Numbered from the stretch's first letter, positions 1-6,759 are shown. The stretch is 7,568 nucleotides of DNA from Phycisphaerae bacterium (GCA_002688155.1 NZCH01000053.1:1-7568); one strand, 5' to 3'. The notes: generated by a model from the letters alone, not told the origin. Numbers and translations: made by a program.

Positions 1-1176
1 CCGTTCATACTGCACCTTCCCGAGCGACTGCTTCAGCGCGGCCTGCAAATCATCTCGCAGGTACCGCAGCCGCTCGTGCCACGCACTGGCCTGCTCGTCA
101 GTAACACCCGTGTCGAGCATCGCGTGGCTGAGCAGTTGCTCGATGTTCTTGAACTTCTCCAGACCCGCGTCAGCGCGAAGCTCATTGAGCGAGCGCAGTG
201 CGTCGTCACTGATTCCTTTGAGTTGGCCACGCAGCGATGGCAGGGCGTCCACCGCATTGTGCCAGAAGCCGATCATGACGGACGGCTGCTCGACCTTATT
301 GATGTCCGTGCCAGCGTCGCCGGCGACCTGGCGCTCGGCGAACACCCTTAACTGCTCGCGCTCGAACGCGGGTTTATCAATGTTGAAGTGACACGAATGG
401 CAGCGGTCAATCGATTCGACCCGCATGAAGTTAAGGTCGACGAGCACCTCCGGCACCACAACCTGCTGCACCTTTTCGCTGGGGTTGAGCCAGTCGAGCA
501 AGGGCGAATCACGGATCAGCTTGGTGAGCGCCTCAACACCCGTGGGATGTAACTGTGCGAGCCGTTCCTGCAGGCTATCTTCCTTGCGCTGCAGATCCAT
601 CAACCGCGCGTCGCGGTCGCTGATCTGCTCGCGAATTTTGGCGATCTGTGCCTGGGCCTCTTCCTTGGCCTGCTTCGCCTCGACGGTCTGGCGTTCCATT
701 TCAACGATCGCGTTCTGGATTGGTTTGAGCTCCTCGCGCAGCGCTTTGGCCTCCGGCAAATCCGGGCCGTACTTGCTGCTCGCCAGTTCAATCTCCTGAA
801 GCTTGGGGTTGACCCGGCCCCTCTCGTTGGCAAGCGGCAGTTTCAGACGCTCGATGACGTTGTGCTGCGCAGCGATCGTCTGTTCATGCTCGGCAATCTC
901 GTCGCCTTGTTCGCTGGCGACCTGCTGCTCCAACTCAGCGCGTTCGGCGGTGATTGCTTCAATCTGCCCGCGGGCGGCTTTGATCTCTTCGCCTTCGAGC
1001 ACGCCACGCGTCATGGCCGCGTCCCAGCGGATTGCTTCACGCTGGTGAATCCGCCACGGGCGGTTGTAGTCCGCCAGTACCAGCCACACCGTCGACAGCA
1101 ACAACAGCACGCTCGACACGGCGAACACCGCATTGAGCACACGCATATTGCGAAGCGTTTCGGTTGGTACAGGCAT
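1..1176 (-). CDS. Membrane-anchored coiled-coil c-type cytochrome, partial (C-terminus off the left edge)
   Basis: The frame is open from ATG at 1176-1174 to the window edge, giving 392 residues with no stop. An AGGGG ribosome site (1181-1185) lies just upstream, so I take this ATG as the start. Residues 1-12 are short and polar, about 13-35 form one hydrophobic membrane helix, and DYNRPW follows at 36-41. About 60-215 are rich in Glu, Gln, Lys, Arg and Ala in the manner of a long coiled coil. At 257-263 the sequence reads DRCHSCH, a CxxCH covalent haem c site, followed by FNIDKPAFE. I recall this arrangement (N-terminal anchor, coiled coil, then a DRCxxCHxxIDxPxFE haem site) from planctomycete and acidobacterial multihaem cytochromes linked to quinol-oxidising complexes. 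That link is memory-based inference. About 120 helical residues follow the haem site, and more haem motifs may lie off-window. The gene is real: the long open frame, promoter, ribosome site and motif all agree. Its exact function is uncertain. Confidence 0.82.
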   Translation of the reverse strand, partial: MPVPTETLRNMRVLNAVFAVSSVLLLLSTVWLVLADYNRPWRIHQREAIRWDAAMTRGVLEGEEIKAARGQIEAITAERAELEQQVASEQGDEIAEHEQTIAAQHNVIERLKLPLANERGRVNPKLQEIELASSKYGPDLPEAKALREELKPIQNAIVEMERQTVEAKQAKEEAQAQIAKIREQISDRDARLMDLQRKEDSLQERLAQLHPTGVEALTKLIRDSPLLDWLNPSEKVQQVVVPEVLVDLNFMRVESIDRCHSCHFNIDKPAFEREQLRVFAERQVAGDAGTDINKVEQPSVMIGFWHNAVDALPSLRGQLKGISDDALRSLNELRADAGLEKFKNIEQLLSHAMLDTGVTDEQASAWHERLRYLRDDLQAALKQSLGKVQYER

Positions 1177-1211
1177 CGGTCCCCTAAGCTCAGAATCGTG
1201 TTGGGGACAAC

Positions 1212-1240
1212 TTTATAGGTTGATTCGCACCACGTTTCAA
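1212..1240 (-). promoter_or_regulatory. Sigma-70-type promoter of the cytochrome gene
   Basis: On the minus strand a -35 box TTGAAA (1240-1235) is followed after exactly 17 bases by a -10 box TATAAA (1217-1212). Each matches the consensus at five of six positions. Transcription would start near 1205, leaving a leader of about 29 bases that includes the AGGGG ribosome site before the ATG at 1176. Confidence 0.7.
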
Positions 1241-1297
1241 CGTCAGTGGCGATTTGCACAATCGTGAACCCCATTCAGCACGGCCGAGCGGTTCCAC

Positions 1298-1370
1298 ACT
1301 TTCAGCCGGTCGCCTGCGAAAGTTGCGCATCATGACCCCTTGCAACAAACCCGGTCGCAAGTGACCGACC
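1298..1370. promoter_or_regulatory. Repeat-rich region upstream of cimA, possible operator or leader structure
   Basis: The octamer CCGGTCGC occurs at 1306-1313 and again at 1351-1358. The second copy sits in an inverted repeat, CGGTC (1352-1356) against GACCG (1363-1367) with a six-base loop. ACTTTC (1298-1303) and GAAAGT (1318-1323) form another inverted repeat. These lie 65 to 140 bases before the cimA start and could be regulator sites or RNA structure. I found no convincing -35/-10 pair for cimA, only a GATATT (1383-1388) that might be a -10. Confidence 0.25.
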
Positions 1371-1435
1371 AGAATCGTCACTGATATTCGCAGGTGGTTG
1401 CCACGCGGGATGCGATCAATGACAATGGGGTGACG

Positions 1436-3058
1436 ATGGCTGACAATCGCCGCATCGAGATTTACGACACAACGCTGCGTGACGGCACGCAAGCGCTGGG
1501 GGTGTCGCTGAGCCTGATCGATAAGCTGCGGATCGTTGAGCATCTGGACACGCTGGGCGTGGACTATATCGAAGGCGGCTACCCGCTGTCGAACCCCAAG
1601 GACACCGCCTTCTTCGAGCAGGCGGGCAAGACCGATTTCAAGCACGCCAAGGTCTGCGCGTTCGGCATGACCAGGCGGCGCGGCGCCGACCCGGCGGACG
1701 ATGCGGGGATGAAAGCCCTCGTTGGCGCGCATGCCCCGGTCATTACCATCGTCGGCAAGACCTGGGACCTGCACGTGGATCAGGTCCTGCGCGTCGACCG
1801 TGACGAGAACCTCGCCATGATCCGCGAGTCCGTGACCTTTTGCCGCGAAAACAGCGAGACGGGTGACGTGTTCTACGACGCAGAGCACTTTTTCGACGGG
1901 CTGGCGGCCAACGCCCAATACGCCCTGTCGACCCTCACCGCGGCGGTGGAGGGCGGAGCGTGCCGTGTGATCCTCTGCGACACCAACGGGGGCTCGATGC
2001 CGGGCTGGATCACCGAGGCGGTAGGCCGCGTGCAGAGCCATTTGGGTGGCGAAGTGACGCTTGGCATCCACACGCACAACGATTCGGGTCTGGCGACCGC
2101 CAACTCGCTGGCCGGCATCAAGGCCGGGTGCGCCCAGGTACAGGGCACCATCAACGGCATCGGCGAACGATGCGGCAACGCCGACCTGACGACGATCATT
2201 GCAAATCTTCGACTCAAACTCGGCTACGACTGCTTGCAGAACGGCACGTCCGGGGGCGGGCTGCGGAATCTGACAGAGACGAGCCGGTTTGTATATGAGG
2301 TGGCGAACATGAACCTGGTCGCCGGCCAGCCGTTCGTGGGCACCGCCGCGTTCGCCCACAAGGGCGGCATGCACGTGCACGCCGTGCAGCGAGTCACGCG
2401 GTCGTACGAGCACGTCGAGCCCGAGTCCGTCGGCAACGCCCGGCAGGTGCTCATCAGCGAGCTGTCCGGGGCCAGCAACATCGCCGCAACGCTGGGCGAA
2501 AAGTTCAATATCGGCGACGACAAGGACCTTCAGCGGGCGGTGCTGCAGCGGGTGCAGAACCTGGAAAACCAGGGCTACCAGTTCGAAGACGCCAGGGCCA
2601 GCTTCGAGCTTCTGCTGCATGAATTGCGCGGCGACCGCCCCGAGTTCTGGCAGCTTGACCATTACCGCTGCGTGATCCTCAAGCGCCACGGCGAGAAGGC
2701 GGCGACCGAGGCGATCGTGCGGATGAGCGTGGACAGCCAGGACCGGCACGAGGTCTCGGCCGGCGACGGCCCGGTCAACGCACTGGACGGCGCTCTGCGC
2801 AAGTGCCTGCTGCCCGCGTACCCGCAACTCGCGAACGTGCACCTGCGCGACTACAAGGTGCGCGTGGTCAACGCCAAGGCCGAGTCGGCCGCAAAAGTTC
2901 GAGTCACCGTCCAGTTCGCGGTGTTGAATCAGGCAGGCGGCGCCGGCGGACACTTCACCACCATCGGCGTTAACGAAAACATCGTCGACGCCTCGTGGCA
3001 GGCGATTACGGATGCGTTTGGGTATTACTTAATCGAGGAGCCCCAGGCCAGCAGCTAG
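1436..3058 (+). CDS. cimA: (R)-citramalate synthase (CimA, LeuA-like family)
   Basis: The enzyme condenses acetyl-CoA with pyruvate to (R)-citramalate, the first step of the threonine-independent route to 2-oxobutyrate and isoleucine, in the cytoplasm. The 540-residue product has the full architecture. It opens with DTTLRDGTQ (11-19), the HMGL-like TIM-barrel signature. HTHND (212-216) supplies metal-binding histidines and GERCGNADL (243-251) the conserved asparagine loop. The regulatory/dimerisation domain, about 415-535, contains GDGPVNAL (443-450). Length and start match the CimA subfamily rather than 2-isopropylmalate synthase. I chose ATG 1436 because the conserved core begins a few residues later and GGGG (1427-1430) is well placed as a ribosome site. 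An in-frame GTG at 1394 would add 14 residues with no family support. The gene diverges from the cytochrome gene and has no partner pathway gene here. Homocitrate synthase is less likely given the C-terminal domain. Confidence 0.93.
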   Translation: MADNRRIEIYDTTLRDGTQALGVSLSLIDKLRIVEHLDTLGVDYIEGGYPLSNPKDTAFFEQAGKTDFKHAKVCAFGMTRRRGADPADDAGMKALVGAHAPVITIVGKTWDLHVDQVLRVDRDENLAMIRESVTFCRENSETGDVFYDAEHFFDGLAANAQYALSTLTAAVEGGACRVILCDTNGGSMPGWITEAVGRVQSHLGGEVTLGIHTHNDSGLATANSLAGIKAGCAQVQGTINGIGERCGNADLTTIIANLRLKLGYDCLQNGTSGGGLRNLTETSRFVYEVANMNLVAGQPFVGTAAFAHKGGMHVHAVQRVTRSYEHVEPESVGNARQVLISELSGASNIAATLGEKFNIGDDKDLQRAVLQRVQNLENQGYQFEDARASFELLLHELRGDRPEFWQLDHYRCVILKRHGEKAATEAIVRMSVDSQDRHEVSAGDGPVNALDGALRKCLLPAYPQLANVHLRDYKVRVVNAKAESAAKVRVTVQFAVLNQAGGAGGHFTTIGVNENIVDASWQAITDAFGYYLIEEPQASS

Positions 3059-3096
3059 GGGCCCGGGTTGGACAAGGCGGGGCACGGGGGGACGCG

Positions 3097-3124
3097 GCAG
3101 AAGGCACGGCCCGCCCGCTTCTGC
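3097..3124 (+). terminator. Hairpin downstream of cimA, weak terminator candidate
   Basis: GCAGAAG (3097-3103) pairs perfectly with CTTCTGC (3118-3124) around a 14-base GC-rich loop, starting 39 bases after the cimA stop. No T-tract follows, so it is not a classical intrinsic terminator. It may protect the transcript end or work with Rho. Confidence 0.3.
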
Positions 3125-3138
3125 GGTGCGAGAAACCG

Positions 3139-3197
3139 ATGACCCAATGACAAACAACCACCGACCTGAATTCCCCGGCCCCTGGCCCTTAGCCCCT
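3139..3197. repeat. Low-complexity spacer with degenerate heptamer repeats
   Basis: ATGACC (3139-3144) and ATGACA (3147-3152) form an imperfect pair. They are followed by three abutting heptamers: GGCCCCT (3177-3183), GGCCCTT (3184-3190) and AGCCCCT (3191-3197), consensus RGCCCYT. No gene is visible between cimA and the tRNA. I associate such sequence with dispersed intergenic spacers in some planctomycete genomes, but copy number cannot be judged from one window. Confidence 0.45.
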
Positions 3198-3203
3198 GAA
3201 CGA

Positions 3204-3232
3204 TTGAAATCGTCCCGACTCACCGTTATTCT
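3204..3232 (+). promoter_or_regulatory. Promoter of tRNA-Arg
   Basis: TTGAAA (3204-3209) is spaced exactly 17 bases from TATTCT (3227-3232), and the tRNA begins 16 bases later. A start near 3239 would give a 5' leader of about ten bases, usual for a single tRNA. The -35 box lies inside a small palindrome, ACGAT-TGAA-ATCGT (3200-3213). The GC-rich stretch after the -10 resembles a stringent-type discriminator. Confidence 0.6.
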
Positions 3233-3248
3233 TGCCGAACGATGACGA

Positions 3249-3322
<74 letters not shown>

Positions 3323-3327
3323 TTGGC

Positions 3328-3343
3328 CTTGCGAAGCCGCAAG
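3328..3343 (+). other. Perfect hairpin just after the tRNA 3' end
   Basis: CTTGCG (3328-3333) pairs with CGCAAG (3338-3343) around an AAGC loop, five bases past the tRNA discriminator. There is no T-run behind it. It may be a processing or termination element of the tRNA precursor. The rest of 3344-3490 is GC-rich sequence without a gene; the only other structure seen there is a 10-bp palindrome CACGATCGTG (3406-3415). Confidence 0.35.
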
Positions 3344-3493
3344 CGGCACGCCCCTGCCGGGTGAAACGCCCCCACGGGCCACGCCCACGTTCCCCTGCGA
3401 CCTGGCACGATCGTGAAAATCCGCACGCTGCACCACCGGGGCGAAGACCGCCCGGCTCGCGTAATGGGCAGATCAACACGAACCAACGGTGCG

Positions 3494-3541
3494 CAAAAGA
3501 AAACGGCCCGCACAAGCGTGCGAGCCGTTTGGTGTTATTTT
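3494..3541 (-). terminator. Intrinsic terminator, probably bidirectional
   Basis: AAACGGC (3501-3507) pairs with GCCGTTT (3524-3530). After a C-A mismatch and a C-G pair, GCAC (3510-3513) pairs with GTGC (3518-3521) around AAGC. Read on the minus strand, the stem ends in GTTTTCTTTT, a good U-tract, 41 bases after the stop of the PEP-CTERM gene. Read on the plus strand it is followed by a T-rich but less pure tail (3530-3542), which could stop readthrough from the tRNA side. Confidence 0.8.
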
Positions 3542-3571
3542 TGGTGTTATTTGAGTTTGTCAGTGCGTGTC

Positions 3572-4270
3572 TCACGCACGCCGTCGACGCATCAGGCCGG
3601 CAAGGCCGATCGTCAGCAGGCTGACAGCCGCCGGCTCAGGAATGCCAATCGTCGCCTCGATAAAACGAATCGTCGCGTCCTGGGCGGCGGGACCATCGAA
3701 CGTCAACTCGACCTTGTTGATGTCGGTCAGATCAATCGCAGCATTGTTCGCCAAAAAGTCGTTAAACCTGAAACCCTCCAGGCCTGTCATCGCACCCGTG
3801 AGCTTTGCAACAGTGGCCACATCGCCGCCGCCGTCCGTGAGGTCAACCGTAAGTGCAAGGTTCAAATCCGCAAACAGCACTGCGACGTTGATGCGGTCGT
3901 TCCCACCGGCTTCGGTCAGGTCCACACCGCCGAGGCTGCCGCCCCCGTCCCACGTGATTTTACCGGTCGAGTCGTTGCCGCTGCCATTGTTTAAGATGGC
4001 AACTCCCTGCACAGCCGTTGTATCTACTCTCAAATCGGAGTCCTGGTTGAACGTCGACCCATTAATCGTGAGTTGCAGCGTCCGCTGGCCGCCAATGGCC
4101 CCGGTGAGGCCCGTGTCGGTGTCGCTGGCGTTGCCCGAAGATATCGGGCCAACGATCTGAGGGTTGACATCGACATCGGTAAAGTTGTCAATAGTCACGA
4201 AAGCCTGCGCCGTCGCATATACAAACGCGCACGACAATGCAGCAACTGTCAGCGATGTTCTCGTTCTCAT
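3572..4270 (-). CDS. PEP-CTERM sorted exported protein, function unknown
   Basis: The 232-residue product has a typical Sec signal peptide: MRTRT, a hydrophobic stretch to about 19, and a likely cut after AQA at 21-23. Its C-terminus is a complete PEP-CTERM sorting signal: PEP at 211-213, a short hydrophobic helix at 214-227 and RRRR at 228-231. Such proteins are cut and anchored or released by an exosortase (EpsH/XrtA type) in the cell envelope. The mature part is rich in Gly, Asp, Asn and Thr, lacks cysteine, and looks like a beta-rich surface domain. It contains ITWDGGG (105-111), GGVDLT (114-119) and repeated VDLTD-like turns (142-146, 180-183). I recall a WDG...GVDLT pattern in unannotated PEP-CTERM proteins but cannot name the family. 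ATG 4270 is supported by AAGGA about seven bases upstream and by the signal peptide. The gene appears monocistronic. No catalytic residues were recognised. Confidence 0.9.
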   Translation of the reverse strand: MRTRTSLTVAALSCAFVYATAQAFVTIDNFTDVDVNPQIVGPISSGNASDTDTGLTGAIGGQRTLQLTINGSTFNQDSDLRVDTTAVQGVAILNNGSGNDSTGKITWDGGGSLGGVDLTEAGGNDRINVAVLFADLNLALTVDLTDGGGDVATVAKLTGAMTGLEGFRFNDFLANNAAIDLTDINKVELTFDGPAAQDATIRFIEATIGIPEPAAVSLLTIGLAGLMRRRRA

Positions 4271-4298
4271 TGTTCCATCCTTTTTTATTTCCTAACAA

Positions 4299-4316
4299 GA
4301 TGTGCCGAAGCGCATC
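4299..4316 (-). promoter_or_regulatory. UUCG-capped hairpin in the PEP-CTERM leader
   Basis: On the minus strand GATG-C-GC closes a TTCG tetraloop against GC-A-CATC, with one C-A mismatch and a C-G closing pair (cUUCGg). A further A-T and a G-U pair can extend the base. It sits in the predicted 74-base 5' leader, about 29 bases before the start codon, and may stabilise the transcript or keep the ribosome site open. Confidence 0.45.
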
Positions 4317-4350
4317 TCTTTCCTCGCTCTTTAGATACTCCACCTTGTTT

Positions 4351-4409
4351 AGTTTACCGCGTAAAGGGTGTCTGGCAACCCCTCTTTGTAAAAAAAATAC
4401 AAAAAAAAC
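4351..4409 (-). promoter_or_regulatory. Promoter of the PEP-CTERM gene with UP-element-like A/T tract
   Basis: On the minus strand TTGCCA (4378-4373) is followed after 16 bases by TAAACT (4356-4351), placing the start near 4344. Directly upstream of the -35 box, at about -40 to -65, lie two long T-runs separated by GTA (plus-strand A-tracts within 4390-4408). That is where an UP element contacts the RNA polymerase alpha subunit. Such A/T runs are exceptional in this GC-rich window. The same stretch holds an inverted repeat TTTGTA (4385-4390) / TACAAA (4398-4403). Confidence 0.5.
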
Positions 4410-4587
4410 TACTTGTTAAGCTGGGGGGAATGGGGGTTTTGGGGAAATACGAGGCGCAGCCGGTTGGGGCACTCGGCAAGATTATGACGCACAAACATTG
4501 CATTAAAACAACTTGCAACTTACATGCGCGTGATGTTGGCAATGGTGCGGACGTCGGCTTGGGGGACCTCACATCCGGATTGGAGCC
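4410..4587. other. Gene-free part of the gap between the glycosyltransferase and PEP-CTERM genes
   Basis: The full gap is 4271-4587, 317 bases with no credible gene. Besides the leader and promoter described separately, it holds three G-runs at 4423-4444, a tandem heptamer pair AACTTGC/AACTTAC (4510-4523) and an 8-bp palindrome ATCCGGAT (4573-4580). I see no intrinsic terminator for the glycosyltransferase gene: no stable hairpin sits directly before the T-runs. Confidence 0.5.
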
Positions 4588-5586
4588 TTAGGGGAGGGTT
4601 GAAGCGCGTTTTTCTGAGATGGTTTTTTCGGCACGGGGGATTGACAGAAAAAGGGGCGTTTCCGTTTGTGCGCGACGCCGCGAACGGCGGGCGTGGGGCA
4701 GGTGGCACAGGACCCGGCAAAATGCGGTGATGGTGAGGCGCAGGTCGGGCCAGCGGGCTCGGAAAAACCAGCGCAGGGCGTCGGCGAGCGTGTCACGTGT
4801 CAGACGGGCCAGGGCGCCGGCGAACGAGTGGGCGGGATTCTTAAGTTCGATGACCATTTCGCCAAACCGCATCCACATGCGCTTCTTCGGTGACCGGACG
4901 TTCCAGTCCTCGCCGCCGTGGTGGTGGCAGAACCTCGCGGCCGGAACCATCGCCAAGCCGTGCCCGGCCCGATTAATGCGGTCCAGCAGGTCGCGATCCT
5001 CGTTGTACATGAAGAAAATTGGATCGAACCCGCCGACCTTTTCGAGCACATTCGCCCGAATAAGCCACGCCGCGGCGGGCAGGAAGCCGACCTCGTACAC
5101 GTCCGCCACCTGGCCGGTGTGCAGGTCGGAAAAGTACGCCCGCGAGTCGCCCAGGGCCACGAACCGCGTGAACAGCGGGTCCAGGGCGTCTCCGTCATAG
5201 GTCAGGTGGACGGGGCTGAAGATGCCAAACCGCTCGTGCCGATCGGCCGCGGCGACGAGGTGCCCAAGCGTGTCCGGCCCGATCTTCGCGTCCTGATTCA
5301 AAAGAAAAACATATTTCGCTCCGCCTCCGGCACGGTTACCGGCGTCCAGCGCGGCGCGCACACCGATATTGTTCGCCTGCCCAAAACCGATGTTTTCGTC
5401 CAGCGCCTCGAGCCGAACGCCTGGAAATCGCTGCCGCACGATGTCGCGGGTGTCGTCCGTCGAAGCGTTGTCCACGACGATTACCGTGTGCACGAGTGTC
5501 GACGCCGCACAACTTTCCAACAATGGCCCGACCCAACGCGAGGCGTTGTGTGTGACGATGACGGTGTGGATGGGGCAAGGAGGCAT
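4588..5586 (-). CDS. Family 2 glycosyltransferase (rhamnosyltransferase-like, WbbL/COG1216 type)
   Basis: This enzyme should transfer a sugar from a nucleotide-sugar donor to a growing glycan on the cytoplasmic face of the membrane. The 332-residue product starts with the GT-A nucleotide-binding core: HTVIVTHN (7-14), VVDNASTDDT (37-46) and NIGFGQANNIGV (65-76). LLNQDA (95-100) carries the Asp of the DxD-like metal site. GGFDPIFFMYNEDRDLLDRI (185-204) is the hallmark ED acceptor/catalytic segment of the COG1216 group. About 250-295 hold helices that may touch the membrane. The last 35 or so residues are basic and look unconserved. The start at ATG 5586 fits the family N-terminus, but no clear ribosome site precedes it. 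It lies 104 bases after the ABC permease on the same strand and is probably part of the same glycan locus. Donor and acceptor cannot be told from sequence. Confidence 0.9.
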   Translation of the reverse strand: MPPCPIHTVIVTHNASRWVGPLLESCAASTLVHTVIVVDNASTDDTRDIVRQRFPGVRLEALDENIGFGQANNIGVRAALDAGNRAGGGAKYVFLLNQDAKIGPDTLGHLVAAADRHERFGIFSPVHLTYDGDALDPLFTRFVALGDSRAYFSDLHTGQVADVYEVGFLPAAAWLIRANVLEKVGGFDPIFFMYNEDRDLLDRINRAGHGLAMVPAARFCHHHGGEDWNVRSPKKRMWMRFGEMVIELKNPAHSFAGALARLTRDTLADALRWFFRARWPDLRLTITAFCRVLCHLPHARRSRRRAQTETPLFLSIPRAEKTISEKRASTLP

Positions 5587-5591
5587 GGGAG

Positions 5592-5605
5592 ATGTCGAAT
5601 GTCGA
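5592..5605. repeat. Two tandem copies of the heptamer ATGTCGA
   Basis: ATGTCGA occurs twice with no gap (5592-5598 and 5599-5605), immediately upstream of the glycosyltransferase start. The rest of the 104-base spacer to the permease gene is GC-rich and shows no promoter that I can support. Confidence 0.5.
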
Positions 5606-5690
5606 ACGCTGATTGCCGATCTTCGAAATTCAGTTCACGCGCCCGGCCGCCATTTGGAACCGGGAACCCGGGTTATCTGGGGTGTTATTT

Positions 5691-6548
5691 TCAAATCACA
5701 TCCGCCAGCCGCCGTTCCAGACGGTGGAACATCACGACGCCGAGGATCAAGAACAGCAGGGCGAACTTGACGGACATAGACCATGCGTGGAAGTCGATCG
5801 GGTCGCCGAAGATGCAGGCGCGAAACGTGCTGATGGTACCGTACATCGGGTTTAGCGTCAGAAGGTCTGCGTACTCGGGGCCGACGATGCTGCCCGGGTA
5901 CATGACCGGTGTGGCATAGAACATCAGCTGCACAAAGTACGGCACCAGAAAGCCCACGTCGCGGTAAATGGCAGTCCACGCAGAACAGAAAATCCCGATA
6001 CCGATGCCCGCGATGACCGTCGTGAGTATGAGCGGAATCACCAGCAGCAACTGTGGCGTAAGTGCCACACCGTAGTACCACATCAGGCCCCCCAGGAGAG
6101 TGAACCCGATCAGGTAATCCATCAGCGGCGCCCCGATGGTCGCCAGGGGCATCAGAATCCGGGGGAAATACACCTTCCGCATCATCGCGGCGTTCTGCAC
6201 GAGCGAATGCGTCGACGTAGTCACGGTGCTCTGAAAGAACAGCCAGGGAAGCAGCCCGGCGTACAGAAAAATGGGGTAAGGCACGTCGACCCGGCGGCCA
6301 ACGCCAAGTAGTGTGCCGATGAACACGCTGAATACGATCATCTGCACGAACGGCTTGATCAGCGCCCACGCCACGCCCAGCACGCTTTGCTTGTATCGAA
6401 TCTTGATCGACCGCAGGGTCAGCAGATACAACAGGTCGCGGAACCGCCACAGTTCGCCAAAGTCGAGGTGGGCAAACCCTTTCCGGGGTTTGATGACCGT
6501 CTTCTCGGTGCTGTAACCAGCGTCGGAAACAACGGCAGCGGTAGTCAA
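5691..6548 (-). CDS. Polysaccharide-export ABC transporter permease (Wzm/TagG type, ABC-2)
   Basis: The protein should form the membrane channel of an ABC exporter that flips a lipid-linked O-antigen-like glycan or a similar polymer. The 285 residues have the expected layout: a cytoplasmic N-terminus with an amphipathic segment FGELWRFRDLLYLLTLRSIKIRYK (30-53), then about six membrane helices near 60-83, 92-108, 132-157, 166-190, 198-216 and 256-275. Family motifs are RKVYFPR (124-130), YATPVMYP (211-218) and LNPM (232-235). The start is TTG at 6548-6546. It is chosen because a perfect AGGAGG (6561-6556) lies seven bases upstream and the next in-frame Met is deep in the first helix. A Wzt-type ATPase usually sits next to this gene, but neither neighbour here is one. 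The glycosyltransferase 104 bases downstream fits a glycan export locus. Confidence 0.93.
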   Translation of the reverse strand: MTTAAVVSDAGYSTEKTVIKPRKGFAHLDFGELWRFRDLLYLLTLRSIKIRYKQSVLGVAWALIKPFVQMIVFSVFIGTLLGVGRRVDVPYPIFLYAGLLPWLFFQSTVTTSTHSLVQNAAMMRKVYFPRILMPLATIGAPLMDYLIGFTLLGGLMWYYGVALTPQLLLVIPLILTTVIAGIGIGIFCSAWTAIYRDVGFLVPYFVQLMFYATPVMYPGSIVGPEYADLLTLNPMYGTISTFRACIFGDPIDFHAWSMSVKFALLFLILGVVMFHRLERRLADVI

Positions 6549-6759
6549 AACGGGGCCTCCTGATCACGCATATTGTGGTTATATCGTGTTTTAAGGTGTT
6601 GGAGGTTAGGGGGAACCGTCTGCGGTAATCGCCGTGGACCGCGGTCAGCGGGCTTTACGTTCGAATGATTTACGGTTCGACAGATCAGGCGGTTCGTGTG
6701 TTACCGGGCGGTATCCCGCACTGCCAATGTCCACATCGCTGAAGCGGGCGGGCCAGGGG
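6549..6759. other. Intergenic region between the secA-like and permease genes
   Basis: No gene is visible in these 211 bases. They hold a perfect 10-bp palindrome GACCGCGGTC (6637-6646), a small hairpin ACCG-TCTG-CGGT (6615-6626), two near-copies of TTACGTTCGA (6655-6664 and, with one inserted G, 6670-6680), and a short stem GCGG/CCGC (6708-6719) behind the secA-like stop. A TATAAC (6583-6578, minus strand) could be a -10 for the permease gene, but no acceptable -35 accompanies it. I cannot say whether the two genes are co-transcribed. Confidence 0.4.

Noticed and set aside
76..1218. Several plus-strand open frames of 80 to 124 codons
   Set aside because: They lie opposite the continuous 392-codon cytochrome frame, which has a promoter, ribosome site, membrane helix and haem motif. 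None of them shows domain-like sequence.
1190..2953. A 587-codon open frame on the minus strand opposite cimA
   Set aside because: It is almost entirely antisense to a gene with a full set of CimA motifs. GC-rich codon bias commonly leaves the opposite strand open. Its translation shows no recognisable motif and it overlaps the cytochrome promoter.
4381..4410. T-runs (minus strand) as a terminator for the glycosyltransferase gene
   Set aside because: No stable hairpin lies immediately before the runs. Their position fits an UP element of the next promoter better.
4073..4591. A 172-codon plus-strand open frame, with smaller ones through 4730
   Set aside because: It overlaps the start of the PEP-CTERM gene, its leader and its promoter A-tracts, and the ends of neighbouring genes. 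The composition is irregular and no motif is seen.
4918..5919. A 333-codon plus-strand open frame opposite the glycosyltransferase and permease genes
   Set aside because: It spans the junction of two well-supported minus-strand genes and has no recognisable domain.
5635..6567. A 310-codon minus-strand open frame overlapping the permease
   Set aside because: It is a shifted frame of the permease gene: Arg- and Pro-rich, with no membrane helices, whereas the chosen frame has all family motifs and a perfect ribosome site.
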